DNA of 64,000 nucleotides from assembly GCA_022827885.1 (NCBI GenBank), contig JAJEIP010000081.1:1-64000 (forward strand). Direction: 5' to 3'. Source of the stretch: Candidatus Poribacteria bacterium. GTDB taxonomy: Bacteria; Poribacteria; WGA-4E; WGA-3G. The notes beneath the pieces are model-generated. The model saw nothing but the letters and a program-made list of their open reading frames with translations. It was not told where the DNA came from and ran no database searches. Below are positions 8,232 to 16,329 of the stretch, piece after piece (position 1 is the stretch's first letter; each line of letters starts with the position of its first letter). A program made the translations under genes and the position numbers.

Positions 8232-9115
8232 AATCCCAGACGCACGTCATCGAACCGCAAGGCAGAATAAAAAAATTGACCGGACATACGCGTATTGTCG
8301 GTGTTATTGGTGATCCGGTTGCACACAGTCGTTCACCACAAATGCACAATGCCGCTTTTGCGAAAGCAGGTCTCGATTATGTATATGTCCCGTTTCATGT
8401 CCGCCCCGATGATTTGGCAGCTGCGATTGCTGGGTTTAAAGCGATTAATGTCGTCGGCATTAACGTAACGCTCCCCCACAAACAAGCCGTCATCCCGTTC
8501 CTCACATCAATCTCTCGGGAAGCGGAACTCATCGGTGCTGTGAACACACTGACGTTTGTTGAAGGGGACATACATGGCGATAATACAGATGCCCCCGGTG
8601 TCTTACAAGCGTTAGAAGAGGACGAAAACACGTCTGGGACGCCGGTAGGCGAGAATGTCGTGGTTTTAGGAGCAGGCGGTGCTGCGAGGGCTGTCGTTGT
8701 TGCGTTAGCACTTAGAGGCGTCGCCGCAATTACAATCGCCAACCGCACGGTGGAAAAAGCGGTTTCTTTAGCAACAGAGATGGATCAGAAGACAGGGGTT
8801 TCCATGCAAGGAATGGGGCTCACAGATGAACGATTGCCGCTCTCTGTTCGGGAGAGCAAACTCCTCGTCAACACTGCAACGATAAGCATGGATGTAACAC
8901 AACCGTTACTGATTTCCGCTGACTGGCTTCAACCGAATACGATTGTTTATGACATTGTGTATACGCCGCCGGTAACACCTTTGATGCAAGCCGCGACCGA
9001 GCGCGGCTGTCAAACGCTCGGCGGTATTGGGATGTTAGTTCATCAGGGGGCTATCGCTTTTGAGAAATGGACGGGTGTTGCGCCGTGCACTGAGACAATG
9101 CGTCAAGCCCTATAG
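8228..9115 (+). CDS. aroE: Shikimate dehydrogenase (NADP+)
   Basis: Reduces 3-dehydroshikimate to shikimate. Substrate and catalytic residues are visible in SRSPQMHN (about residue 37), NVTLPHKQA (Lys about 85) and DNTDAPG (Asp about 121). The NADP-binding motif GAGGAARAV follows at about 147, and the C-terminus has GMLVHQGA. Two starts compete. ATG 8228 overlaps the previous stop (ATGA) and gives 295 residues. TTG 8276 sits directly behind a copy of the dispersed repeat's SD module (CCGCAAGG...AATAAAAAAA) and gives about 279 residues beginning near the conserved VIGDP strand. The extra residues in the longer form are repeat-derived (EPQGRIKK). I keep the coupled ATG as the coordinate and regard TTG as about equally likely. 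Confidence 0.92.
   Translation: MKSQTHVIEPQGRIKKLTGHTRIVGVIGDPVAHSRSPQMHNAAFAKAGLDYVYVPFHVRPDDLAAAIAGFKAINVVGINVTLPHKQAVIPFLTSISREAELIGAVNTLTFVEGDIHGDNTDAPGVLQALEEDENTSGTPVGENVVVLGAGGAARAVVVALALRGVAAITIANRTVEKAVSLATEMDQKTGVSMQGMGLTDERLPLSVRESKLLVNTATISMDVTQPLLISADWLQPNTIVYDIVYTPPVTPLMQAATERGCQTLGGIGMLVHQGAIAFEKWTGVAPCTETMRQAL
8253..8275 (+). repeat. Short copy of the dispersed SD module at the start of aroE
   Basis: ACCGCAAGGCAGAATAAAAA here matches the 3' end of the leader repeat and is followed exactly at the expected place by TTG (8276), an alternative in-frame start of aroE. The upstream part of the element is not evident. Confidence 0.6.
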
Positions 9116-9187
9116 ACACGGAAGCCTCCGCTGGAGAGGTTCACAGGAATTCCTTTCAAGCATCTCAGTGGGGTGCAAGGTCTATAG
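9110..9187 (+). other. Inverted-repeat-bounded intergenic segment between aroE and zapA
   Basis: CTATAGAC at 9110-9117 is perfectly inverted as GTCTATAG at 9180-9187. Inside is a smaller CCTCC/GGAG-type hairpin. The left arm overlaps the aroE stop codon. It could be a transcript-end structure or a small palindromic element; there is no T-run to call it a rho-independent terminator. Confidence 0.4.
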
Positions 9188-9246
9188 CGTAACCTCACAA
9201 CTCTATATGGTTCACCAAGATATACGAAAGGGGCAATAAAACTACA

Positions 9247-9552
9247 ATGCAACAAGAACAGGATTTCGCGCCGATTCGTTTTGTTATACTCGGCACACCT
9301 TATACCATAAAACCGACAGAAGACCTAACGCCAGCAGCAATCAACGAACTGGTTGAATACGTCAAAAATTTAGTTGAATCCTATCTCAGAAAAGGCTTTG
9401 ACGAACAGAGGGTTCCGTTGTTAGTCGCTTTTCATATCGCTGATGAGAAACGTCGTCTTCAGAAAAAGTATGAATTGCCCTTGTACCGGATAGTAGAGAG
9501 GTTACAATTTGCGATTGAAGAGGAGGCGGAACCGCAGCGTTCAGAAGAGTAA
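9247..9552 (+). CDS. zapA: Cell division protein ZapA-like
   Basis: A 101-residue cytosolic protein with the ZapA pattern: an N-terminal strand pair (IRFVILGTPYTIKP), then VEYVKNLVESYLRKG, and a long C-terminal helix rich in E, K and R with ADEKRRLQKKYE. ZapA binds and bundles FtsZ polymers at the division ring. The start is preceded by GAAAGGGG at a rather long distance. The gene stands alone between aroE and a convergent peptidase gene. Its small size and the divergence of the family make this a good but not certain call. Confidence 0.7.
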   Translation: MQQEQDFAPIRFVILGTPYTIKPTEDLTPAAINELVEYVKNLVESYLRKGFDEQRVPLLVAFHIADEKRRLQKKYELPLYRIVERLQFAIEEEAEPQRSEE

Positions 9553-9628
9553 CCCGCGGGGTCCATATTGTCCCACAGGTTTCCTATAGAGGCTTGCGCT
9601 TACTTGAGTGAGGTATCTGTTGACCGCC

Positions 9629-10993
9629 CTAACGCAGCAACAGCACAGCGAGAATGCCAAGTACCGGTAGCAAGAGGATTAAAACTTTGACTTCAACCAA
9701 ATAATTTTTGTAACGTTGAACCGCAGAATTATGCTCTATCCACTGGTTGATGAATTCAACGCGTCGATAGATGGACGGGTGGGTATTGAAGATTTCAAAG
9801 AAACGCCGAATTGACTTCGGCACTGAATTCAGGACTGCGAGTTTCACCAAGGCTTCTTTGAATGCTTCCGGTTTCTGTGTAAGTTGAACCGCATACAGGT
9901 CGGCTTGATGTTCGCACCGTCTTGACAAATACCGGAAGATAACTATGAAATAAACGATTAGAAACGCCAGCGAACACAAGGTCGATACCACTGACAAAAG
10001 GGACTGCGATTCTGCCAGGTATGTTAACAGCGGTTCTTCAACAAGCACATAGAAAAAGGGATAATTCAAGAGATAGAAGAGTGAAAACAGCATATACGTT
10101 GGAATGTGCCGATAGCGGATATGTCCAAGTTCATGAGCGACAACGGTTTCAATTTCTTCATCTGTGAAGTATTCGAGAAGCGCGTCTGTGAGAAAAATGC
10201 GACGATTCCACGGAAGCGTTCCCGCCACAGCTGCGTTGGCAATTAACAGCGAACCGGTTTGCCATACGACAACCTCCCGGTATTTTATACCGCTCTGCCT
10301 CGTCAAACGATCCAACTTCTCCTTTAGCACTGAATCCCCCGCGAGGGGTTCTGTTTTCCATAGAAATTGCATCAATAATGGGGCGAAGATATACGCAGAA
10401 ATAATTACCGGTAGGATCAGCCCGATTAGAATATACGGATGCTCAACAATGAATACCTTTGCTGCGTATGGAAGCCAGTGAATCGCGTCCATCATCACCA
10501 AATACAGGAACATCGGCAACAGCGGGAAAAGCAGAAACTTGAATTGTAGACTGAGAATCTCTCTGTAATGACCGGATTGTAGCCGATTCACCTGATAAAA
10601 CGCAAGTCGGATACATATCAGTCCGATCAGTAGGGGCAGCAAGGCGAGGGTCTGGCGCAGATGTGCCATCGGAAAGAAGGCGAAGTATTTGTCAATCAGC
10701 ATCGGCAGATTCAACAGATATAGATTGCAGAGGTACGCCGCTAAACTGAGGCACTCGAAAACAATCATGAAGCGGCGCAGCCGATAGAGTGTTGGTAGGT
10801 TCTCCTCTTCGTGCGCGGGAAAGGTTCTTGCGACATAGGCTGTCACAAAACATGTGATAAGAATAGGGAACCCTGTCAAGACAATTGTCCAGAGGATGAC
10901 CTGCATATCACTGATATTCATGCTTGTTTGCGGTGGCTCAAACGAAAAAAGGAAGAGGAGCCCGGCAATTAAGATGATACTTATCTGTCCCAC
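9629..10993 (-). CDS. M48-family membrane metallopeptidase
   Basis: A zinc peptidase of the Ste24/HtpX type embedded in the inner membrane. The catalytic motif VVAHELGHIRYRH (HExxH) is followed about 80 residues later by SRRCEHQADLYA, which supplies the third zinc ligand. Several hydrophobic segments precede and follow the site, and the last residues are a hydrophobic helix. The longest frame starts at ATG 11020, but its first residues (FNRKEKLK) are encoded by the dispersed SD module. The GTG at 10993 directly after GGAAAAATTAAAA is at the position used by other genes carrying this module, so I chose it (454 residues). The gene converges on zapA. Confidence 0.88.
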   Translation of the reverse strand: MGQISIILIAGLLFLFSFEPPQTSMNISDMQVILWTIVLTGFPILITCFVTAYVARTFPAHEEENLPTLYRLRRFMIVFECLSLAAYLCNLYLLNLPMLIDKYFAFFPMAHLRQTLALLPLLIGLICIRLAFYQVNRLQSGHYREILSLQFKFLLFPLLPMFLYLVMMDAIHWLPYAAKVFIVEHPYILIGLILPVIISAYIFAPLLMQFLWKTEPLAGDSVLKEKLDRLTRQSGIKYREVVVWQTGSLLIANAAVAGTLPWNRRIFLTDALLEYFTDEEIETVVAHELGHIRYRHIPTYMLFSLFYLLNYPFFYVLVEEPLLTYLAESQSLLSVVSTLCSLAFLIVYFIVIFRYLSRRCEHQADLYAVQLTQKPEAFKEALVKLAVLNSVPKSIRRFFEIFNTHPSIYRRVEFINQWIEHNSAVQRYKNYLVEVKVLILLLPVLGILAVLLLR

Positions 10994-11020
10994 TTTTAAT
11001 TTTTCCTTGCGGTTAAACAA
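10994..11020 (-). repeat. Dispersed SD module upstream of the M48 peptidase
   Basis: The reverse strand reads AACCGCAAGGAAAAATTAAA and then AGTG, the 3' end of the leader repeat, placing AAGGA 10 bases before the GTG at 10993. A degraded upstream part may be present to about 11100 (GCGTAGCC ... GGCGGATTTGAGAAAAAC). Confidence 0.6.
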
Positions 11021-11220
11021 CGTGATATTGGACTATAACGTGTTTTTCTCAAATCCGCCTGCGTGTTTTTGCTGGGGCATTTCTGCGTATTGTTGCAGGC
11101 TACGCACTTTGGACTCATCTTGCGAATGGAATCTCTGGCGAGTCATAGCATTTTAACGTATCTCACATCAAAAATCAAGTGCATTTTAAAGCCCTGCTCC
11201 AATCGCCTCAGGGTTTGCGA

Positions 11221-11420
11221 AAAAAACTCTTGACTTTTTTTAGGAAAAAGTTGTATAATTTATATTAAAAGTGCCTGTGAGAATAAACTGCTTACAGGTC
11301 CCCCATATTGGTTGAGATGTAAAACGCCTGCGGAGTCCGTGTAAGACCTCATACAATCAGCACTACGATGCTGGCGGCGGCAGTGGACGTTGAAACAGGA
11401 ACTACCTCTACAGACATAAC
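11221..11420 (+). mobile_element. Probable IS200/IS605-type remnant forming the leader of the OmpA-like gene
   Basis: Two parts of this gene-free stretch (11021-11461) resemble the TnpB element at 15040-16420. First, the promoter region: AAAAAA, then TTGACT, an 18-base gap and TATAATTTATATTA, against AAAAAAGA TTTGACT ... TATAATTAGTATTA. Second, 11324-11350 (TAAAACGCCTGCGGAGTCCG, then TGTAAGACCTC) matches 16327-16354 (TAAAACGCTTGTGGAGTTTG, then TGTAAGACCTC), the right-end scaffold of the element. The tnpB body is absent, so this looks like an internally deleted copy. A CCTGTGAG/CTTACAGG hairpin lies at about 11274-11297. Confidence 0.5.
11230..11259 (+). promoter_or_regulatory. Sigma-70-type promoter of the OmpA-like lipoprotein gene
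   Basis: TTGACT (11230-11235), an 18-base spacer and a perfect TATAAT (11254-11259). It would give a leader of about 195 bases to the ATG at 11462, long enough to hold the structured IS-like segment. Confidence 0.65.
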
Positions 11421-11461
11421 CAGTTATCTGCAATTATCTGTAGTAAAAGGAGCAGGAATCC

Positions 11462-12340
11462 ATGATAAGTAGAACCGCTTTCACAATTATCGCTCTTCTG
11501 GGTGTTGCACTTGTTGTGAGTAGTTGCGGCAAGTTAGATCAGGAAGAGTTTGAAATGTGGAAGAATGAACATGTCTCAAAGATGGAACAAAGTGAAGCAG
11601 ACATGTCAAACAAGATTACAATGCTGGATGGCAAGGTTGATCAGCAGGGCAAAGATCTAACGGAAGCCATTTCCAAGGCAAAAGATGAGGCGATTGCCGT
11701 ATCCCAACAAGGGGATGCCGATACCATCGCTGCTGCGAATCAAAGCGCCAAAGAGCAGGATGCGCAACTCCGTGCAGACCTGACAGCGGCTCTTGATGCG
11801 CACGCCCAAGAATCGATGGCATCTGTCGAAGCTGCAAAGGCAGAACATGAAGAAGGGTTCATGGCACTTAAAAAAGCCAATATGGCTCAGGACGAGACGG
11901 TAGAGAAACTCGCGTCTCGAGTGATGGCTTTGGAAGAAGGTTTAGCGATGGTGGCAGAAGAAGTTGCCTCAGCCCCCACACTGCTGGTTACCGTCACTTT
12001 CGCCAGTGGTCGCACCAGTTTATCCGGCGACGCGGAGCAGATGCTTGACGGTATCGTTGAACAACTCATGGAAGCTTCGGACGCAAAGATCAAGGTTGTT
12101 GGACACGCGGACGGCATGCCGGTGCTGAAGGGAAATTACGGAAGTAATTGGGATCTCTCACAGGCACGTGCGAACTCCGCTGCAAAATACCTGAAATCCA
12201 AAGGAATTGAGGCTGGCAGAATTGAGGCTGTTGGCAAAGCACACACGGATCCTGTTGCGCCACAGAACACTGCCGCAGGTAGAGCCATGAACCGTCGGGT
12301 CGAAGTTATTCTGGTTCCTGCACATGGCCATTCACATTAA
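11462..12340 (+). CDS. OmpA/Pal-like lipoprotein with coiled-coil stalk
   Basis: A 292-residue envelope protein. It begins with a lipoprotein signal (hydrophobic core, then VVSSC with the acceptor Cys at about residue 22). A long charged, Ala/Glu/Lys-rich region (30-160) should form a coiled-coil stalk. The C-terminal 110 residues are an OmpA peptidoglycan-binding domain (VTFASGRTSLSGDAEQML, VVGHADG, LSQARANSAAKYL, GRAMNRRVEVIL), with the NxxLSxxRA-type segment present as NWDLSQARA. The tail HGHSH is His-rich. A strong AAGGAG lies 10 bases before the ATG. The likely role is tethering the outer membrane to peptidoglycan. It has its own strong promoter. Confidence 0.88.
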   Translation: MISRTAFTIIALLGVALVVSSCGKLDQEEFEMWKNEHVSKMEQSEADMSNKITMLDGKVDQQGKDLTEAISKAKDEAIAVSQQGDADTIAAANQSAKEQDAQLRADLTAALDAHAQESMASVEAAKAEHEEGFMALKKANMAQDETVEKLASRVMALEEGLAMVAEEVASAPTLLVTVTFASGRTSLSGDAEQMLDGIVEQLMEASDAKIKVVGHADGMPVLKGNYGSNWDLSQARANSAAKYLKSKGIEAGRIEAVGKAHTDPVAPQNTAAGRAMNRRVEVILVPAHGHSH

Positions 12341-12350
12341 TTTTAAACGA

Positions 12351-12490
12351 TTCATTCGGTGGAAGCCGCTTTAGTTCCACTGCCTTAATGAATGCAGCCC
12401 CAAAGCTCCTGTATCAATACATAGGCGGGTCGCTAACGGAGGCACGCCATCACAACGATAGTGATCGCGTGACCTCCGAGTACTCGCCTA
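12351..12490 (+). other. Two strong intergenic hairpins
   Basis: Hairpin 1 (12351-12392) nests TTCATT/AATGAA around GTGGAA/TTCCAC. Hairpin 2 (12422-12490) stacks TAGGCGgGT/ACtCGCCTA, GGAGG/CCTCC, CACGC/GCGTG and ATCAC/GTGAT around the loop AACGATA. Neither is followed by a T-run. They lie between the OmpA-like gene and the outer-membrane barrel gene, where they could stabilise or partly end the upstream transcript. Confidence 0.6.
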
Positions 12491-12542
12491 TTGCTGTCAT
12501 ATCACTGCTCTATATGTGCAGTGGATAAGGACTTTATTACTT

Positions 12543-13226
12543 ATGCGTTTGGTATTTGCCTGCTGTTTGTTTCTGTTGTTAATTCCCTGCCTAACACTTG
12601 CAGATACCGCCGATGGACAACCCTTGAGACCCTCCCCTGTCCGAGATTTTTTGGCAGAATATCTGCACGCTCCATCGTTTCAGGTGTCCCTATTTTCATA
12701 CAAGCCGGAGTTGGGCAGCTTGGAGGATATTCTCCAGAGCGTCGGCGTATCGAGAGTTCCGGGCGCGCTGTTACCAACGGTTTCGGTTGTATTTGAACAT
12801 AGTGCCGAGTTCGATTCACGTTTGGAGTTCGGCTATTGGCAAATGGAACTTGACATCCCACCGCCTACCTCCGCAAATCTCTCTACCACCCTCATCCCGA
12901 TTTCGTATCAGTTTATCTATCGTCCAGTGCTGCTCTCCGAATATCTCCCAATTTACTTGGGGGGCGGTATCGGTTATTTGGGAACACGCCTGAGTGGTAG
13001 TGCAATCGACCTCATTGAACAACAGGGTATCAGCTTTGACAATAGTCCTTCAGGACCAACCGGGTATGTCCTCATCGGGGCAGAACTGCTGGAGTGGGAG
13101 CAGAACCTATCCCTCAACTTTGAGGTGAAACGGATACTCAAAACAGTCGAAACAACTGGCACTATCCCACTCGACCTGATTTTAGACGGTACTGCGATCG
13201 GTTTAGGCATTAAAATGCGGCTTTAA
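12543..13226 (+). CDS. Small outer-membrane beta-barrel-like protein
   Basis: The protein has a clear signal peptide (MRLVFACCLFLLLIPCLTLA, then DT). The mature part has alternating hydrophobic/polar strands and Gly/aromatic-rich turns (ELGSLEDILQ, EFGYWQMELD, YLGGGIGYLG, FEVKRILKT) and ends in the strand LGIGLGIKMRL. This is the look of an outer-membrane barrel of about 200 residues; no named family was recognised. ATG 12543 is preferred to the upstream GTG 12516 because AAGGA lies 11 bases before it and the signal peptide then starts correctly. The stop lies one base before the next ATG, so the ligase-like gene is probably translationally coupled. Confidence 0.65.
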   Translation: MRLVFACCLFLLLIPCLTLADTADGQPLRPSPVRDFLAEYLHAPSFQVSLFSYKPELGSLEDILQSVGVSRVPGALLPTVSVVFEHSAEFDSRLEFGYWQMELDIPPPTSANLSTTLIPISYQFIYRPVLLSEYLPIYLGGGIGYLGTRLSGSAIDLIEQQGISFDNSPSGPTGYVLIGAELLEWEQNLSLNFEVKRILKTVETTGTIPLDLILDGTAIGLGIKMRL

Positions 13227-13227
13227 A

Positions 13228-14628
13228 ATGGAAACCATAAAGCATGGTAAGCGAATTTTCCCATTTGTCGTCTGTCTTGTATTCGGTTGTATCATCGGTG
13301 GTTACTCGGACACACCGCTCCCACTTCTCAGTTTGCTGGCTGTAACTTGTGCTTTCGTCTTTTTAGGCATGGAGCTTGCGGTCTATCTGCTGTTAATCGC
13401 CCTGCCATTTTCATTCCGCTACATTCTCCCGGGTCGTTTTGAGATTCAAACACCGACAGAACCCCTCTTAGGGATGTTCGTTGCCGTTTACTGCGTGCGA
13501 CGCATACTGGATCGGGTAATCCAGCCCGGAATCGGAGTTCCGTCCGACAGGACTAAACCGGAAAATACCTTCCCTTTTTTTGCCCCGCTCTGCTTCTACA
13601 TCCTTATTACATTCCTTTCTGCAATCAACACCCCCGATCTTTTTGGCACACTTAAGGGAGCACTCCGTGCGACAGTCTACATGCTGTTCAGTGTGATAGT
13701 GTACACTGTCATCCAAAACAGGACCTCCCTGAAACGGCTGTTTGTTGCCAGTTTCCCGTCCGCTGCGGTTGCCGTCATCTGGACAGTTATTGTCCTCATC
13801 TATCACATAGATGCCTGGCAGTGGACCAGTGCGTATCGGAGTGCGCCGTTTACCAATTATTCCGTCTACGGTGCGTTTGCTGCGCTTTTCTTCCTCGTCT
13901 GCTTGAGTCGTCTTCTCTTTGACAATAGTGGGTACGACCGTGTGCTCTGGACGGCATGGTTCTTATGCTTCGGTGTGGGACTCTTATTCTGCTTTTCGCG
14001 TGGCGTCTGGCTATCGGTCATCGTTGCGATCGGTTTCATGTTGCTGCAACTGGGGAAAGGCGTTACGCATAAAAAGATTCTGTTTATCGGTACGGCATGC
14101 TTGATCTTACTGGCGTGTCTGAATCTACCCGGCATCTACAATATTCTCGTTGAACGTGTCACATCCGCGGTGGACCTCAGTTACGCTTCAAACCGAGCGC
14201 GTCTCTTACGATGGGGACAGGCTTTCGTGATGTTCGCTGAAAGCCCTATTTTGGGTAAGGGATATGGTGCGTTTGCGATGTTATACGAGGAAGATGTGGC
14301 ACTTGTTGGAAGTTATACAGCACAGTATCAACTCGGTGCCCACAGCGAATACCTTCAAGTGATGGCGGAATTGGGGATCGTTGGATTAGGGATATGGGTA
14401 TGGCTGAACTTTGCCTTCCTACGCTACGGGTTTCGTGCCCTCCAAACGTTAGAAGACGGCTTTTACCGTGCTATGGTCATTGGATTAATGGCGGCAGAAA
14501 TTTCATTGATGGTGCACTTCACAGTAAACAATTTGCTGAACGGGGACGCCATTGGGGTTCCCTTCTGGGGTATCTACGGATTACTGCCTGCTGTTGTGCA
14601 AATGGCGAACCGCGAAAAGACTTCATGA
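13228..14628 (+). CDS. O-antigen ligase / Wzy-like polytopic membrane protein
   Basis: A 466-residue inner-membrane protein with about ten hydrophobic segments. A larger periplasmic loop (about 300-385) contains NRARLLRWGQAFVMFAESPI, LGKGYGAFA and GAHSEYLQVMAELG, the conserved Wzy_C/O-antigen ligase block with its typical Arg and His. Another marker is FCFSRGVWLS at about 250. Family members transfer or polymerise undecaprenyl-linked glycans at the outer face of the inner membrane. The gene follows the barrel gene by one base. Substrate cannot be inferred, and no other polysaccharide genes adjoin it. Confidence 0.8.
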   Translation: METIKHGKRIFPFVVCLVFGCIIGGYSDTPLPLLSLLAVTCAFVFLGMELAVYLLLIALPFSFRYILPGRFEIQTPTEPLLGMFVAVYCVRRILDRVIQPGIGVPSDRTKPENTFPFFAPLCFYILITFLSAINTPDLFGTLKGALRATVYMLFSVIVYTVIQNRTSLKRLFVASFPSAAVAVIWTVIVLIYHIDAWQWTSAYRSAPFTNYSVYGAFAALFFLVCLSRLLFDNSGYDRVLWTAWFLCFGVGLLFCFSRGVWLSVIVAIGFMLLQLGKGVTHKKILFIGTACLILLACLNLPGIYNILVERVTSAVDLSYASNRARLLRWGQAFVMFAESPILGKGYGAFAMLYEEDVALVGSYTAQYQLGAHSEYLQVMAELGIVGLGIWVWLNFAFLRYGFRALQTLEDGFYRAMVIGLMAAEISLMVHFTVNNLLNGDAIGVPFWGIYGLLPAVVQMANREKTS

Positions 14629-14641
14629 TAGGTATTTGGAA

Positions 14642-14857
14642 TCAATCCTTAATTCCCATCTTTTTGATGCGCCCTGCCTTAATATCAGCACGAACTTTGC
14701 GCGCAAGCTGGGCGAGTTTGTCTTGCGATTCGGCAAAAGCCTTGTCCCATCGCTGTTCAGCTTCCAATTCCTCAAGAATAACAGCAGCGATGGCATCTTG
14801 TTTTTCAGGTGGCAACTTATAAACTTTCGTGAGCACTTTCTCAAGAAGTTGCGTCAT
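14642..14857 (-). CDS. Small antitoxin-like protein, no partner toxin visible
   Basis: A 71-residue charged, helical protein beginning MTQLLEKVLTKVYKLPPEKQ and ending in KVRADIKAGRIKKMGIKD. The LLEKxLxxVxxLPxxxQDAIAxxILEELE pattern is common in small antitoxin-like proteins of toxin-antitoxin pairs. The ATG at 14857 is chosen because AAGGAGGG sits 7 bases upstream; a longer frame to 14890 has no such site. No RelE/ParE-like gene follows: the next DNA on this strand is the convergent ligase gene. It may be an orphan antitoxin. Confidence 0.6.
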   Translation of the reverse strand: MTQLLEKVLTKVYKLPPEKQDAIAAVILEELEAEQRWDKAFAESQDKLAQLARKVRADIKAGRIKKMGIKD

Positions 14858-15106
14858 GATCGTTCCCTCCTTGTGAATTCCTTCACTCAAATTACGAGCA
14901 AATCCATAGCATTAAGAATACCACAAAACCCAAATCAGGACAACTGAAAAGTTAGACTACACCTGATTGAAAAATATCATACAGTATGTTATTATATCGC
15001 ATAATCTTTTCAAGAAGGACGTGCTATGAAGAGAATTCCTTAACAATTCCAAGTCTTTAGACTTGGGTCAGCCTCGCGTGGCTCGTGTGTTTATCGCAAA
15101 AAAGAT

Positions 15107-15136
15107 TTGACTTTTAGGTGCATTTTGTGGTATAAT
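15107..15136 (+). promoter_or_regulatory. Sigma-70-type promoter of tnpB
   Basis: TTGACT (15107-15112), an 18-base spacer and TATAAT (15131-15136). The transcript would begin with a hairpin GGCAGACA/TGTCTGCC (about 15152-15193) enclosing CGTAACC-GCAA-GGTTGCG. Element and spacing match the promoter at 11230-11259. Confidence 0.6.
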
Positions 15137-15237
15137 TAGTATTACCAGTTGGCAGACATGTTGAGCGTAACCGCAAGGTTGCGTGTCTGCCTACCTACTC
15201 AACAGGGGTTAAAGACTGGTAACTGGTAAATCACAAA

Positions 15238-16329
15238 ATGGCATTAAAATCGCACAAGATAGCCCTTCGTGTTACCTCTAAGGAAGATGCATGGTTTCGC
15301 AGTCAATGCGGATACGCCCGATTTGCGTGTAACTCTGCTCTATCTGACTTTAAAGCAGGCTTGGATTCTGATATATTTTATTCGGGCATTGAGCTGAACA
15401 ATCGCTTTAATCAAAGGAAAAAGGCATATCACTGGACGAAAGCACAGGATCAACGCGCTGCGTTATATGCAATCCGAAACCTCACAGAAGGCATTAAACG
15501 CTGGAAGGATAAAGTTAGCAGATTCCCGAAGTTCAAAAGACGCGGGCATAGATTATCCTATACGACAGACGAACAATCTGTAAAGGTAGACGAAAAACGT
15601 ATCAAGTTGCCCAAAATCGGTTGGGTAAAGATGTTTCAAGAGTTGCGTTTTGAAGGTGAGATCATCCGTGTTACCCTATCCAAGACGGCACATCGTTGGT
15701 TCGTATCTATCACCGTTGACACAGGAACACCAACTCCTCCGCGTGATACACGCGGACTCCCTGTGATTGGCGTTGATGTTGGTATCAATAGTTTAGCAAC
15801 CCTTGATAACGGAAAGCAGTATCAGAACCCACGACCGCTCAAACGGTATGAGCGAAAACTATCAAGAGAGCAACGCAAGTTAAGTCGTAAGAAGTTTCTA
15901 TCCAACAATTGATATAAGCAAAAAGAGAAAGTCGCAAAGCTGCACTATAAGATTGCTTGTATCCGAAATGACGCACACCACCAAGCGACAACAGAAATTG
16001 TGAATATGGCGAGTGCGATCGGCATAGAAACACTTAAAGTTACGAACATGCTCAGGAACAGGAAACTTTCCAAAGCACTATCAGATTCCGCTCTTGGTGG
16101 TTTTCTCTCTAAACTCAAATCCAAAGCAAAAGTGTTTGGGATACCGATCAGAGAAGCTCCACAATTCTTTGCGTCGAGTAAAACGTGTAGCAGTTGTGGG
16201 TATGTTAAAGACGAACTCTCGTTATCGGAGCGTGTGTTTCACTGTGATTGGTGCGATACGAAAATAGACAGAGACCAAAACGCTGCGATAAATCTCAAAA
16301 ACCTCGCCGTAGGCTATACGGAGAGTTAA
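15238..16329 (+). pseudogene. tnpB: tnpB (RNA-guided nuclease) with one in-frame nonsense codon
   Basis: The frame would encode 363 residues but is cut by TGA at 15910-15912; both halves are in the same frame. The RuvC-like motifs survive: GVDVGINSL (first Asp, about residue 178), GIETLKV (Glu, about residue 263) and the final DRDQNAA (Asp, about residue 345). The zinc finger (CSSCGY ... CDWC) is also intact. The interrupted segment reads SNN-stop-YKQKEKVAKLH, and relatives commonly have Trp in that place (SNNW), so a single TGG-to-TGA change is the simplest explanation. With no other damage the mutation looks recent. TnpB normally uses an RNA from the element's right end as guide. Confidence 0.85.

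Noticed and set aside
9553-9628. 6S RNA gene after zapA
   Set aside because: The gap before the convergent peptidase gene is only 76 bases, too short for a full 6S RNA.
14394-14947. Plus-strand frames past the O-antigen ligase gene
   Set aside because: They are shadows of the ligase and of the reverse-strand antitoxin-like gene, which has a strong ribosome site.
15910-15912. UGA recoded as Trp or Sec
   Set aside because: TGA is the natural stop of other genes in the window (for example the oxidoreductase, the nuclease partner and the PhyH gene at 46667), no SECIS-like element was seen, and a single TGG-to-TGA mutation explains it.
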